From assembly GCA_041908845.1 (NCBI GenBank), contig JAYREN010000206.1:1-5378 (forward strand): a stretch of 5,378 bases of DNA, in the 5' to 3' direction. Origin of the DNA: JAYREN01 sp041908845 (GTDB lineage Bacteria > Acidobacteriota > Holophagae > Holophagales > Holophagaceae). The notes under the pieces are model-generated. The model saw nothing but the letters and a program-made list of their open reading frames with translations. It made no database searches and was not told the origin of the DNA. This document shows positions 1 through 4,976 of this stretch, piece after piece (position 1 is the first letter of the stretch; the number at the start of each line of letters is the position of its first letter). The position numbers and the translations under genes are program-made.

Positions 1-646
1 GGCTCATGGCGTAGAAGGCCTCTTCGACCTCCTTGGGGATCGGCACGATGCGGGCATCGGCGGCCTCGCTGGGGGGCACCGGCACCAGGGGCAGGGCGCC
101 CATGGCGGCCTCGACCTCGGTGTCCCAGGGCGCCACCACCTGGCCGCCCTGGTCATCGTAGGCCTTGTAGCCGTTGTAGATCTTGGGATTGTGGCTGGCG
201 GTCACAATCACGCCGCAGGTGGTGCTCAGCTTGTGCATGGCGTAGCAGAGGAAGGGCGTGGGCAGGGGGCGATCGCCGAGATACACCGTGTAGCCCGCAT
301 CCGCCAGCACCCGTGCGGCCTCGCGGCCAAAGACATCCGATTGCAGGCGGGTGTCATAGCCCACGATGGCGGTCTTGCCATTGGGGGCGCGCCGCTTGGC
401 CACCTGGGCCAGGGCCAGAGTGGCTCGGCGGATATTGGGCTTGTTCATGCGCCGCAATCCCGCCGCCATGATCCCCCGCAGACCGCCGGTGCCGAATGCC
501 AGGGGCTCGAAGAACCGGTCCGTCAGTTCCGCCAGCGCCTCCGCATCCCCCGCTTCTGCAGAAGTGACCAGGGGCTCCAACTCGGCCCGGAGATCGGCTT
601 CCAGGTGGGGAAAGGCAAGGTATTCGCGGGCGGCGGCAAGGGACAT
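1..646 (-). CDS. Phosphoglucomutase/phosphomannomutase (alpha-D-phosphohexomutase), N-terminal part, truncated by window edge
   Basis: Cytoplasmic enzyme that should interconvert hexose 1-phosphate and hexose 6-phosphate through a phosphoserine intermediate, feeding glycogen, cell-wall and sugar-nucleotide synthesis. The 215 visible residues carry the superfamily hallmarks: FGTGGLRG at 51-58, followed by an RMNKPNIRRA stretch; GYDTR at 96-100; and the catalytic loop TASHNPKIYNGYKAY from residue 149, where Ser151 is the expected phosphorylated serine. The GTGGLRG opening and the NGYKAY continuation resemble the long PGM2/PgcA-type enzymes (about 570-600 residues) more than the short bacterial ManB/GlmM type, so roughly one third is present. 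Glucose or mannose preference cannot be read here. The ATG at 646 is preceded by GAGG with 5-nt spacing. The gene follows tldE after 83 nt on the same strand, with no clear terminator between them, so it may be co-transcribed. The remaining C-terminal domains lie outside the window. Confidence 0.93.
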   Translation of the reverse strand, partial: MSLAAAREYLAFPHLEADLRAELEPLVTSAEAGDAEALAELTDRFFEPLAFGTGGLRGIMAAGLRRMNKPNIRRATLALAQVAKRRAPNGKTAIVGYDTRLQSDVFGREAARVLADAGYTVYLGDRPLPTPFLCYAMHKLSTTCGVIVTASHNPKIYNGYKAYDDQGGQVVAPWDTEVEAAMGALPLVPVPPSEAADARIVPIPKEVEEAFYAMS

Positions 647-729
647 GGGGACCTCGGGAGAGTGAAGGCGTAGGCAAAAGCAAACCCTCAAGTCTAACGA
701 GAAGGAGATGCTGCCGAAAGTCCGGCGCT

Positions 730-2112
730 TCAGGCCCCGCCCAGCGCCATCTCCTCCAGCAGGATCGTGAGCCCGGCCTGGCTGCCGTACCAGCGCAGAT
801 CGTTGCCCAGGGCCGAGATGCGGGTGAGGAAATCCCGGAGGTTGCCCGCGAAGGTGAGCCGGTCCACGGCATCACAGGGGGCGCCATCCCGGATGCGCAG
901 GCCCGAGGCACCCACACTGAGGTCGCCGGAGACGGGATCCACCGTGTGCAGGCCCATGATCTCAGTGATGAGCACGCCCCCATCGGCCAGACGGTAGAGG
1001 GCCTCGGGGCTCTGGTTTCCGGCCTCGGGAAAGAGGTTGAAGGTCGTCACACCGGGATTGCTGCCGGTGCCGCGCCCCGCGGTGGCGGTGGGTGCGCAGC
1101 CCATTTCGGCGGCGGTCTTCAGAGTGTGCAGGTAGGTCTGAAGGACGCCCTTTTCCAGCAGTACATTGCGCCGGGTGGGCAGGCCCTCGCCGTCCCAGGG
1201 CTCGCTGCCCAGGCCTGCTTGGCCGTTGGGAAGAATCAGGCGGCCATCATCGATGAGGGTGAGCAGGGGCGAGGCGATGGCTTCGCCCAGTCTGCCTGCG
1301 AAGAGGCTGCGCTGCTTGAGCACCGCTTCGGCCGACAGCATGCCCGCCACCAGGCCCAGGAGGTCCACGGCCACTTCGGGGTGCAGCACCACGGGATACT
1401 TGCCGACGGGCAGGGGTTTGGGATTCAGCTTGCCTTCGCCCTTGAGGGCGGCTTCCCGGCCGATGGCGGCCAGATCGACGGCCTCCGGATAGCGACCCAT
1501 GTCCCAGTGCCAGGCGGACTGGCGGTCTTCGCCCTCCTGCACGGCCAGCTCGATGGAGGCGGAGCAGGAGCTGCCCAGATCGGCAGTCCTCACGCCCTTC
1601 TGGGTGAGGAGCAGGCTGGCGCCGGCGCCATCGGCCCAGGCGGCCTGGCGAACGGCGGAGACCTTGGGTGAGGCCTTCCGGGCTTCCGCCTCGAGAGCCA
1701 TGGCCCGGGCGATGCGATCTTCGGGGGCGAGGCCTTCGACCCGGACATCGTAACGGGAGGGCAGATCATCCACGCCGGTCGGCTCAGCCTGCCGCAGCCA
1801 GGGATCCGGGTCTCCCAGGGCGGCGAGCTCCCAGGCCTGGGCGAACAAGTCGTTGAAGTCGTGGTGTGAAAAGTTGGAAGTAGTGGCGATACCGGTGCGA
1901 CCACCCCGCAGGACGCGCACCCCGAGGCCGCCGCGCTTGCTGGTGGTCAGATCCTCGAGCGCCCCGTTCTGCACCTTGGCCTTGCGGCTGCGAGAAACAG
2001 AGACGAAGGCCTCGGCCCCGTCGGCGCCCAGGCTAAGGGCATGTCGGAGGCCATCCTGCAGGCGTTGCTCCAGGGCTTCGAGAATGAACGAGCGGAACAC
2101 GGATTCGGACAT
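730..2112 (-). CDS. tldE: TldE/PmbA, non-catalytic partner subunit of the TldD/TldE metalloprotease
   Basis: A 460-residue protein, close to the roughly 450 residues usual for TldE (PmbA). In enterobacteria TldD and TldE form a cytoplasmic heteromeric zinc peptidase that degrades unfolded peptides, trims the microcin B17 leader and removes the CcdA antitoxin; those roles are family knowledge, and the substrate here is unknown. Visible landmarks are the N-terminal fold motif GGLGVRVLRGGRTG (residues 61-74), LHPEVAVDLL (243-252) where TldD carries its zinc motif, LTLIDDGRL (284-292), and the C-terminal NLRDFLTRISALGNDLRWYG stretch (424-443). There is no HExxxH motif, as expected for the E subunit. 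The ATG overlaps the stop of the upstream macro-domain gene in a TGATG arrangement, suggesting translational coupling; a GAGG lies 10 nt upstream. The stop (TGA, 732-730) is followed by 83 nt before the phosphohexomutase start. Confidence 0.95.
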   Translation of the reverse strand: MSESVFRSFILEALEQRLQDGLRHALSLGADGAEAFVSVSRSRKAKVQNGALEDLTTSKRGGLGVRVLRGGRTGIATTSNFSHHDFNDLFAQAWELAALGDPDPWLRQAEPTGVDDLPSRYDVRVEGLAPEDRIARAMALEAEARKASPKVSAVRQAAWADGAGASLLLTQKGVRTADLGSSCSASIELAVQEGEDRQSAWHWDMGRYPEAVDLAAIGREAALKGEGKLNPKPLPVGKYPVVLHPEVAVDLLGLVAGMLSAEAVLKQRSLFAGRLGEAIASPLLTLIDDGRLILPNGQAGLGSEPWDGEGLPTRRNVLLEKGVLQTYLHTLKTAAEMGCAPTATAGRGTGSNPGVTTFNLFPEAGNQSPEALYRLADGGVLITEIMGLHTVDPVSGDLSVGASGLRIRDGAPCDAVDRLTFAGNLRDFLTRISALGNDLRWYGSQAGLTILLEEMALGGA

Positions 2113-2633
2113 CAGGGCAGGGCCTCGCGAAGAACCTTCTGGTACGCCTGGTACGTGGTGGTGTCGAAACAGACCAGGAAGACTTTCTCGGGCATGGGGC
2201 TTTCTTCCAGGAATGCCTGAATGCTGTGAATGGCGATGGGGGCGGCGACCTCCAGGGGGATCTGGGGCTGGCGCCCGCTGCCCAGGCTGGGAAAGGCCAG
2301 GGTGCGAAAGCCCTGCTTGCGGGCGAGCTTCAGGGCCTCGGTGTAGCAGGCGCCCAGGGCCTCGGGCTCGCCATGGGCGCCACCCATCCAGGTGGGCGCG
2401 ACGGTGTGGATGACGGACTGGGCTCGGAGCTGGTAGCCCGGCGTGATGCGGACCTCGCCGGGCTCGCAGGCCTCGAGTTTCTGGCAGGCCTGGGCCAGAG
2501 CAGGGCCCGCAGCCTCATGAACGGCCTTGTGGACGGGGCCGCCCTCCAGGAGCGTGGTTCCCGTGGAGTTCACCAGGGCGTCCACTTCCATGGCGGTGAT
2601 ATCACCAAACTGGAGCTGGATTCGGGGTGTCAT
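2112..2633 (-). CDS. Macro-domain protein, putative ADP-ribose-binding or ADP-ribosyl hydrolase-like
   Basis: A 173-residue single macro domain. Recognisable elements in order are GDIT (10-13), VDALVNS (17-23), a glycine-containing loop leading into HKAVHEAAG (35-43), GEVRITPGYQL (59-69), VIHTVAP (74-80), the helix ACYTEALKLA (95-104) and the AFPSLGSG strand-loop (113-120). Macro domains bind ADP-ribose and related nucleotides, and many remove ADP-ribose from proteins or deacetylate O-acetyl-ADP-ribose. Here the usual NAAN is NSTG, the usual GGGGVDGAI is EGGPVHKAV, and the phosphate loop reads LGSGRQPQIP instead of a G-Y/F-G type, so catalysis is uncertain and ligand binding alone is plausible. 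The start is the ATG at 2633 because GDIT then falls near residue 10 as in relatives, and AGGA lies 6 nt upstream. Open frame continues upstream to 2768, but that part overlaps tldD and reads as low-complexity shadow. It lies 37 nt after tldD and overlaps tldE by 1 nt. Confidence 0.88.
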   Translation of the reverse strand: MTPRIQLQFGDITAMEVDALVNSTGTTLLEGGPVHKAVHEAAGPALAQACQKLEACEPGEVRITPGYQLRAQSVIHTVAPTWMGGAHGEPEALGACYTEALKLARKQGFRTLAFPSLGSGRQPQIPLEVAAPIAIHSIQAFLEESPMPEKVFLVCFDTTTYQAYQKVLREALP

Positions 2634-2670
2634 GGCTGATCCTGGGTTCGAGTGGGCGCAGAGTGGGACA

Positions 2671-4119
2671 TCAGAGCACGGTGGGCAGGGCTTCGGCAGT
2701 GCCGCCCACCACCAAGGCCGGACAGAGAATGGTGGGGAGCGCATCGGACACGGGCACGCCCTGACCATCCTTGCCGCAGGTGCCGATGTCGAAATGGTGC
2801 AGATCCGAGCCGATGCGGGTGAGCTGCTTCAAGACTTCCGGTCCGCAACCGCTCAGGGTGGCGTTCTTGACGGGATGGCGGACCTGGCCGCCCTCCACCC
2901 AGAAGCCTTCGGTCACCTGGAACACGAAGTTGCCGGTGACGGTATCTACCTGGCCGCCCCCCATGTGGGTGACGAGCAGGCCCCGGTCTAAGTCCTTCAG
3001 GATTGCTTCGGGGGCTTCAAGGCCCGGGGCCAGGAAGGTGTTGCGCATCCTGGGAATGGGCAGATGGCGGTAGCTCTCCCGGCGGCCATTGCCCGTGACC
3101 TCTGCACCCATGCGACGGGCCGTCTTCCGGGACTGGAGGTACTGCTTCAGGATGCCGTTCTCGATGAGCACCACCCGCTGGGGCGTCTGTCCTTCGTCAT
3201 CCACCGCCGCGCTGCCGCGTTTGTGGGGAAGGGTGCCATCGTCGATGATGGTCACGCCCTCGGCGGCAACTCGTTCCCCGAGCTTGCCCGCGAAGGCGCT
3301 CATGCCCGCCAGGGCCAGATCCGCCTCCAGACCATGGCCGCAGGCCTCGTGGATCATCGTGCCCCCGGCGCTGCTGGAGAGGATGACGGGGAAGGTGCCT
3401 GCGGGAGCCGGTTGGGCCGAGAGGGCCTGGATGGCGAGGCGCACGGCCTCTTTCACGGTGCGTCCCACGGCTTCTTCCGAAAACAGCTCGAAGCCCCGGG
3501 CCTCGCCCAGGGCCTGATAGCCCGTCTGAAGCTGGTCACCGGAGCCCGCCGTCACATTGATCCGTAGCACGCATTGCATTCGGCAGTCCTCGCAAAGCTC
3601 CGCCTGCCATTGGTCCCCTTTGCGCTCCGCGGAGGCGATCCACACCCGCTGGGTGCTGTCGCCGTACCCCACGGCCACTTGGCGCACGGCCCCTCCCAGC
3701 AGGGACTCTCCATGGCTGCGGGCCAGAACCTCGGCCTCCTTGACCAGGGCGACCTTCTCGCTCAGGGGCACCGCAGCGGGATCTCGCTCGATGGGGTTGG
3801 GTGTCGGGTGCCGGAGCACCGCCAGTTCGCCGATTGTGGCCGCCTTGCCCGTTCCCGGGGCGGCCAGCAGGGCGGCGGCCTCCATCAATTCGGCAAAGGA
3901 TGGCGCGATGAGATCCGCGAAGCGGGTGATCTCGCCTTCGATCAGCCGCAGGCTGGCCCCGAAGGTCTCGCTGGCCAGCACATCCTCCATGCGACCGTCA
4001 TCCATCCCCAGGCCCGAGGCCCGGCGCTGCTCCACGAAGAGCTCCGCGTAGTCGCCTCCCCTGGAAAGAAGGGCTTGGAGCACCTCGCGGAATTCCTGGG
4101 GCTGGAAGGGTGCTGGCAT
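2671..4119 (-). CDS. tldD: TldD zinc metalloprotease subunit (possible separate translation product from an internal start)
   Basis: Catalytic subunit of the TldD/TldE peptidase, 482 residues if started at the ATG at 4119, which matches E. coli TldD in length. The zinc-binding HExxxH motif is HEACGH at residues 257-262, with Cys448 in GTCGKDGQ as the likely third metal ligand. Other strongly conserved blocks are IIDDGTLPHKRGSAAVDDEG (291-310), VLIENGILKQYLQ (317-329), TGNGRRESYRHLPIPRMRNT (342-361) and MGGGQVDTVTGNFVF (386-400). A three-cysteine cluster C-x2-C-x3-C (176, 179, 183) is not something I recognise from TldD. The start is supported by GGAG 7 nt upstream and by family length, although the coaE frame runs into it without a stop, so the protein may instead be the C-terminal part of a fusion. 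The macro gene follows after 37 nt and tldE after that, consistent with co-expression of the two subunits. Confidence 0.9.
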   Translation of the reverse strand: MPAPFQPQEFREVLQALLSRGGDYAELFVEQRRASGLGMDDGRMEDVLASETFGASLRLIEGEITRFADLIAPSFAELMEAAALLAAPGTGKAATIGELAVLRHPTPNPIERDPAAVPLSEKVALVKEAEVLARSHGESLLGGAVRQVAVGYGDSTQRVWIASAERKGDQWQAELCEDCRMQCVLRINVTAGSGDQLQTGYQALGEARGFELFSEEAVGRTVKEAVRLAIQALSAQPAPAGTFPVILSSSAGGTMIHEACGHGLEADLALAGMSAFAGKLGERVAAEGVTIIDDGTLPHKRGSAAVDDEGQTPQRVVLIENGILKQYLQSRKTARRMGAEVTGNGRRESYRHLPIPRMRNTFLAPGLEAPEAILKDLDRGLLVTHMGGGQVDTVTGNFVFQVTEGFWVEGGQVRHPVKNATLSGCGPEVLKQLTRIGSDLHHFDIGTCGKDGQGVPVSDALPTILCPALVVGGTAEALPTVL

Positions 4120-4752
4120 GGGCTTTCTCCAGGTGCGGCTGCGCCGGACCCTCCAGTCTGCCAGAAGCCCGGCCTCGGCCTCTTCCAGGCGGGATGAGAG
4201 ATCCCGGCCATCGCTGGGGATGATCAGATCCGCGTGGAGCGCCTTCTCGGCGGCCTTGGACTGGGCCTGAAGGCGGGCACGGGCCTGGCTCTCATCGAGC
4301 CCATCTCGGGCCATGATGCGCTGGATACGCAGTTCCTCCGGCGCATCCACTACCCAGAAGGCATCGAAGCGGTGGGCCTTTCCGCGCTCCACCCAGAGCG
4401 CCGCATCCATCACTGCGCCCTTCGTGTGGGCGGGAAGCGCTGCTAGCAAGTGGGCGACTCTCGCCTCGATCCGCGGGTGCAGCAGGGCTTCGAGTCGGAT
4501 GCGGAGGACGGGGTCGGCGAAGACCAGGGCGCCGAGCTTGGTTCGATCGAGGTCTCCCTCTGGCGTCAGGATTGCCTCGCCGAAGGTCGCAACCAGAGCC
4601 TTCAGCCCCTCGGTGCCTGGCGCCGCCACCTCCCTGGCCACATGATCCGCATCCACCACAGCCCAGCCCCGCTGGGCGAGTAAACCTGCCACGAAACTCT
4701 TGCCCGAGGCGATGCCGCCGGTGAGACCCAGGATGGGAAAGGGATGATCCAT
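2671..4752 (-). CDS. CoaE-TldD in-frame fusion: dephospho-CoA kinase joined to TldD metalloprotease
   Basis: One continuous reading frame of 693 codons from the ATG at 4752 encodes two complete enzymes. Residues 1-200 are CoaE, 201-211 a short basic linker (RVRRSRTWRKP), and 212-693 TldD. No stop codon occurs in this frame across the junction. Both halves match the usual length of the stand-alone families (CoaE about 200-210, E. coli TldD 481), so neither domain is truncated. I know of no functional link between CoA synthesis and TldD that would explain a bifunctional enzyme. A Shine-Dalgarno sequence sits just before the internal ATG at 4119, so independent TldD translation is also possible. 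Explanations are a true fusion after loss of the coaE stop, a dual-product gene, or a base error in the assembly; four junction codons (TGG twice, AGA, AAG) are one substitution from a stop. The frame is open back to an ATG at 4824, but the 24 extra residues do not resemble CoaE. Confidence 0.8.
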   Translation of the reverse strand: MDHPFPILGLTGGIASGKSFVAGLLAQRGWAVVDADHVAREVAAPGTEGLKALVATFGEAILTPEGDLDRTKLGALVFADPVLRIRLEALLHPRIEARVAHLLAALPAHTKGAVMDAALWVERGKAHRFDAFWVVDAPEELRIQRIMARDGLDESQARARLQAQSKAAEKALHADLIIPSDGRDLSSRLEEAEAGLLADWRVRRSRTWRKPMPAPFQPQEFREVLQALLSRGGDYAELFVEQRRASGLGMDDGRMEDVLASETFGASLRLIEGEITRFADLIAPSFAELMEAAALLAAPGTGKAATIGELAVLRHPTPNPIERDPAAVPLSEKVALVKEAEVLARSHGESLLGGAVRQVAVGYGDSTQRVWIASAERKGDQWQAELCEDCRMQCVLRINVTAGSGDQLQTGYQALGEARGFELFSEEAVGRTVKEAVRLAIQALSAQPAPAGTFPVILSSSAGGTMIHEACGHGLEADLALAGMSAFAGKLGERVAAEGVTIIDDGTLPHKRGSAAVDDEGQTPQRVVLIENGILKQYLQSRKTARRMGAEVTGNGRRESYRHLPIPRMRNTFLAPGLEAPEAILKDLDRGLLVTHMGGGQVDTVTGNFVFQVTEGFWVEGGQVRHPVKNATLSGCGPEVLKQLTRIGSDLHHFDIGTCGKDGQGVPVSDALPTILCPALVVGGTAEALPTVL
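4120..4752 (-). other. coaE: CoaE module: dephospho-CoA kinase (EC 2.7.1.24), first part of the fusion frame
   Basis: Catalyses the last step of coenzyme A synthesis, ATP-dependent phosphorylation of the 3'-hydroxyl of dephospho-CoA, in the cytoplasm. The P-loop GLTGGIASGKS spans residues 9-19. It is followed by VVDADHVARE (32-41), whose Asp residues are the conserved DAD of the family, then LLHPRIE (90-96), VMDAALWVE (114-122) at the position of the usual PLLFE motif, WVVDAPEE (133-140), and the LID-like RIMARDGLDESQARARL segment (145-161). ADLIIPSDG (174-182) is the usual final strand. The chosen ATG at 4752 places the P-loop nine residues from the N-terminus, as is normal; the upstream in-frame ATG at 4824 would add an unconserved tail. 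Neither start has a recognisable Shine-Dalgarno sequence. Normally this protein would end near residue 200-210, where here the frame runs on into TldD. Confidence 0.93.
4127..4130 (-). promoter_or_regulatory. Shine-Dalgarno sequence before the internal tldD start
   Basis: The minus strand reads GGAGAAAGCCCATG, so GGAG lies 7 nt before the ATG at 4119. This is a normal ribosome-binding arrangement inside the open coaE-tldD frame, exactly at the domain boundary. It suggests that tldD was, or still is, translated independently of coaE. GGAG can also arise by chance in this GC-rich sequence. Confidence 0.55.
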
Positions 4753-4758
4753 GGGATC

Positions 4759-4764
4759 AGCATA
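4759..4764 (-). promoter_or_regulatory. Possible -10 element (TATGCT) giving a leaderless coaE transcript
   Basis: TATGCT on the minus strand matches the sigma-70 -10 consensus at 4 of 6 positions and lies at -12 to -7 relative to the A of the coaE ATG at 4752. Transcription would therefore begin at or next to the start codon. This would fit the absence of a Shine-Dalgarno sequence there. No convincing -35 box is found 16-18 nt upstream, so the call is weak. Confidence 0.2.
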
Positions 4765-4839
4765 GGCAGGGCCTGCGGATCCGAGGGCGAAGGCGGTACG
4801 ATCGGTTATTTCTTGATGAGGCATCGGGTTGGTTGGGTT

Positions 4840-4894
4840 TTCCGGGTTTTGTTTTCAAAAGGGCCATCGTTGCCCTCGGTGTTTTTTCCCGGAA
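4840..4894 (-). repeat. Nested inverted repeats in the sdhB-coaE intergenic region; possible second weak terminator
   Basis: On the minus strand an outer pair of 7-nt arms (TTCCGGG at 4894-4888 and CCCGGAA at 4846-4840) encloses an inner 5-bp stem AGGGC / GCCCT (4876-4872 and 4864-4860) with a 7-nt loop. The inner stem is followed by TTT and preceded by an A-rich stretch. This could be a back-up terminator or a leader-RNA structure; the stems are short and chance is not excluded. Confidence 0.3.
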
Positions 4895-4923
4895 TGCCAC
4901 TTTATTGCACACCCGCAGCTAAG

Positions 4924-4954
4924 GAAACGGCCCGGATCGAGGCCGGGCCGTTTC
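4924..4954 (-). terminator. Rho-independent-type terminator of the sdh operon
   Basis: A perfect 12-bp inverted repeat (GAAACGGCCCGG / CCGGGCCGTTTC) with a 7-nt loop starts 22 nt past the sdhB stop. The stem is GC-rich with an A-tract entering and a T-tract leaving, but the run of T after it is short (TTTCCTT). It is nearly symmetrical and could act on either strand; the upstream gene for minus-strand use is sdhB, and no plus-strand gene is seen before it. Confidence 0.8.
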
Positions 4955-4976
4955 TCTGGATTACCGCAGGCTTGCC

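Noticed and set aside
191..673. Plus-strand open frame of 160 codons at the left end
   Set aside because: It is antisense to the phosphohexomutase, whose FGTGGLRG and TASHNP motifs show which strand is real.
647..729. Terminator or strong promoter between tldE and the phosphohexomutase gene
   Set aside because: Only a 4-bp stem (GCCG/CGGC) without a T-run and loose -10-like hexamers without a matching -35 are present; not enough to call.
354..983. Minus-strand frame of 209 codons spanning the tldE-phosphohexomutase gap
   Set aside because: It overlaps both real genes in another frame and its Arg/Pro/Ser/Gly-rich translation has no motif.
946..1671. Plus-strand open frame of 241 codons opposite tldE
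   Set aside because: It lies entirely antisense to a clear TldE and its translation is Gly/Ala/His/Gln-rich with no recognisable motif, typical of a shadow frame in GC-rich DNA.
2634..2768. 45-residue N-terminal extension of the macro-domain protein
   Set aside because: It overlaps the tldD 3' end, is Cys/Pro/Trp-rich without homology to macro domains, and the ATG at 2633 has its own AGGA and gives the normal domain start.
4120..4160. Frameshift as the cause of the CoaE-TldD joining
   Set aside because: CoaE and TldD are in the same frame with no loss of domain sequence, and neither alternative frame provides a stop at the junction. A lost stop codon or a true fusion explains it better than an insertion or deletion.
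3064..4197. Overlapping plus-strand open frames opposite tldD (3064-3567, 3557-4051, 3574-4197)
   Set aside because: They are antisense to strongly conserved TldD blocks, have low-complexity composition and show no family motif.
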